This document shows, piece by piece, positions 4,972-6,126 of a stretch of 6,126 bases of DNA (the first letter of the stretch is position 1; each line of letters opens with the position of its first letter). The DNA lies in the NCBI GenBank assembly GCA_003486225.1, contig DNGN01000041.1:4441-10566 (forward strand), written 5' to 3'. The position numbers and the translations under genes are program-made. The notes under the pieces were generated by a model. It was not told the origin of the DNA. It did not search any database and was given only the letters and a program-made list of their open reading frames with translations. This DNA is from Chloroflexota bacterium. GTDB lineage: Bacteria > Chloroflexota > Anaerolineae > Anaerolineales > UBA11579.

Positions 4972-6126
4972 ATGCGTACAAAAAGAATCCTGATAAGCCT
5001 TGGAAGTCTGCTGGTAGTCGGGCTGCTGCTGTTCCAAATCCCCTCGATCAAGGACCGGGCTCTATGGGGATACATCCAGGCAGAAGCCTACCTGCGCGGC
5101 GTGGTGAACCCAGCAGGGCAGATCCCCACCCCGCTGCCCACCAATCCACCCAACATTTCAGACCCAACGGTCACACCAACGGTCACACCAAACGTCAGCC
5201 TGCCGGCCCCCACAGCTACTTCTGACCTTGAACCGGTTGCGACGCCCCAACCGCCCAGCCCCTCTCCTACCCCTCTACCTGCCCAGGTGTATCTAAATCC
5301 CCCCGACTGGGAACGGCAAGATATCAACGGCTGCGGGCCGGCGACCCTTTCCATGTACCTGCGCTACTACGGCTGGGAAGGCGACCAGCACGCCATTGAT
5401 GAGGTGATTAAACCCGATCGCGCCGACCGCAATGTGAACGTGGAAGAACTGGCTTATTTCGCCTGGAATTATGCCGGGTGGCTCAACCTGATCTACCGGG
5501 TTGGTGGGGATATTCCAACCCTGAAAACACTGATCGCCAATGGCATCCCGGTAATGATCGAAGAAGGCGATGAGCTTGAAGAGCAGTTTTGGCCGGGGGA
5601 TGATAAATGGGCCGGGCATTTCCTGCTGCTGACGGGCTACGACGACAGCCAGCGCGTTTTCTATGCCCAGGATTCTTTCCGCCAGCCCGACCGGCTGGTA
5701 AGCTACGAGAAAACCGACCAGCGCTGGAAGCCTTTTAACCGCGTTTATATCATTATTTTCCTCCCTCACCAGGAGGCGCTGGTCAAGGAGACCCTGGGAG
5801 AGAATTGGGATCTGCAAACCAACCGTCAAAACGCTTTGAATACAGCCCAGGCCGAGATCGACCAAGACCCGACCGATGGGCTGGCCTGGTTCAACCTGGG
5901 CTCAAACCTGACCTACTTTGAACGCTATCCGGAAGCCGCCCAGGCCTACGACCAGGCCCGCCAGCTCGAACTGCCCCAGCGAATGCTGCGCTACCAGTTT
6001 GGCCCATTCCATGCCTACTTCCAGAGCCAGCGCTACGAAGACCTGCTGGCGCTCGCCGAGCACACCCTCCAGGTGACCCCGAACTCAGAAGAAGCATTCC
6101 TGTGGCAAGGTTGGGCACTCTACAGC
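4972..6126 (+). CDS. Membrane-anchored C39-like peptidase with TPR repeats, 3' end missing
   Basis: Open for 385 codons to the right edge. It has a basic N-terminus with a membrane or signal-anchor segment (about 5-22), a Pro/Thr-rich linker (about 50-104), then a Peptidase_C39_2-like domain (about 106-265). The domain shows Q117 and C121 in RQDINGCGPATLSMYL, H216 in WAGHFLLLTGYDD and D234 in AQDSF, the expected Gln/Cys/His/Asp set of this papain-like fold. TPR-like helices follow from about residue 290 (LAWFNLGSNLTYFERYPEAA; FHAYFQSQRYEDLLALAEHT) and continue past the edge. The active site is predicted to face outside the membrane. Substrate unknown; unlike bacteriocin-processing C39 peptidases, the visible part has no ABC-transporter segments. 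An in-frame TGA (4966-4968) stands just before CATATG, so translation cannot start upstream. No Shine-Dalgarno sequence is visible, so the start may be leaderless or coupled to the gene 37 bases upstream. Confidence 0.85.
   Translation, partial: MRTKRILISLGSLLVVGLLLFQIPSIKDRALWGYIQAEAYLRGVVNPAGQIPTPLPTNPPNISDPTVTPTVTPNVSLPAPTATSDLEPVATPQPPSPSPTPLPAQVYLNPPDWERQDINGCGPATLSMYLRYYGWEGDQHAIDEVIKPDRADRNVNVEELAYFAWNYAGWLNLIYRVGGDIPTLKTLIANGIPVMIEEGDELEEQFWPGDDKWAGHFLLLTGYDDSQRVFYAQDSFRQPDRLVSYEKTDQRWKPFNRVYIIIFLPHQEALVKETLGENWDLQTNRQNALNTAQAEIDQDPTDGLAWFNLGSNLTYFERYPEAAQAYDQARQLELPQRMLRYQFGPFHAYFQSQRYEDLLALAEHTLQVTPNSEEAFLWQGWALYS
5164..5191 (+). repeat. Tandem 12-bp repeat in the linker of the C39-like gene
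   Basis: CCAACGGTCACA occurs twice head to tail, followed by CCAA (2.3 copies), encoding PTVTPTVTPN in the Pro/Thr-rich linker. The exact copies suggest a recent slippage duplication and a linker of variable length between strains. Confidence 0.85.

Noticed and set aside
4965..5225. 86-codon plus-strand frame starting at ATG 4965
   Set aside because: It is out of frame with the C39-like gene. Its product is a Pro/Ser/His-rich shift product without a membrane segment, while the 4972 frame has anchor, linker and catalytic domain.
5293..5865. 190-codon minus-strand frame
   Set aside because: It lies opposite the C39-like domain. The sense frame carries Cys, His and Asp in family context, and the antisense frame has no motif or ribosome site.

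Overview
The window reads as a piece of bacterial chromosome with ordinary housekeeping and cell-envelope genes. Two exported proteins have long Pro/Thr-rich linkers built of TPTPTAT-like units, one joined to LysM domains and one to a C39-like peptidase plus TPR repeats. Together with moderate GC content, this style is typical of Chloroflexota, class Anaerolineae. The assignment rests on protein style and was not tested by any search.

Layout. Four genes lie on the minus strand in the left two thirds. Read in their own direction they are: RNase J (3721-2069); a YfcE/YsnB-type metallophosphoesterase (2069-1584) joined to it by a TGATG stop/start overlap; a membrane-anchored double-LysM protein (1431-715) followed by a strong intrinsic terminator; and a nucleotidyltransferase-fold protein (563-1) with its own ribosome binding site, cut by the left edge. 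Two genes lie on the plus strand: an unrecognised P-loop protein, probably kinase-like (4206-4934), and a membrane-anchored C39-like peptidase with TPR repeats (4972 to the right edge, incomplete). The last gene and the nucleotidyltransferase are full coding regions visible only by reading through to the window edges.

The most interesting part is the 484-base divergent region between RNase J and the P-loop gene (3722-4205). On the minus strand it holds a near-consensus promoter (TTGACA, 17 bases, TAAAAT with an extended TG). About 15 bases after the predicted transcription start comes an intrinsic terminator (GC hairpin and seven U). Beyond it lies about 240 bases of leader rich in mutually exclusive hairpins and a second promoter-like element, before the RNase J start. 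This looks like a regulated, possibly self-controlled, RNase J leader with an early termination step.

Working together: RNase J (5'-3' exonuclease/endonuclease of RNA decay) and the coupled phosphoesterase form a likely RNA or phosphoester turnover unit. The LysM protein and the C39/TPR protein are surface or exported proteins. The P-loop and nucleotidyltransferase proteins are probably small-molecule or nucleotide-transfer enzymes of unknown substrate. I see no mobile element, CRISPR array, tRNA or rRNA.
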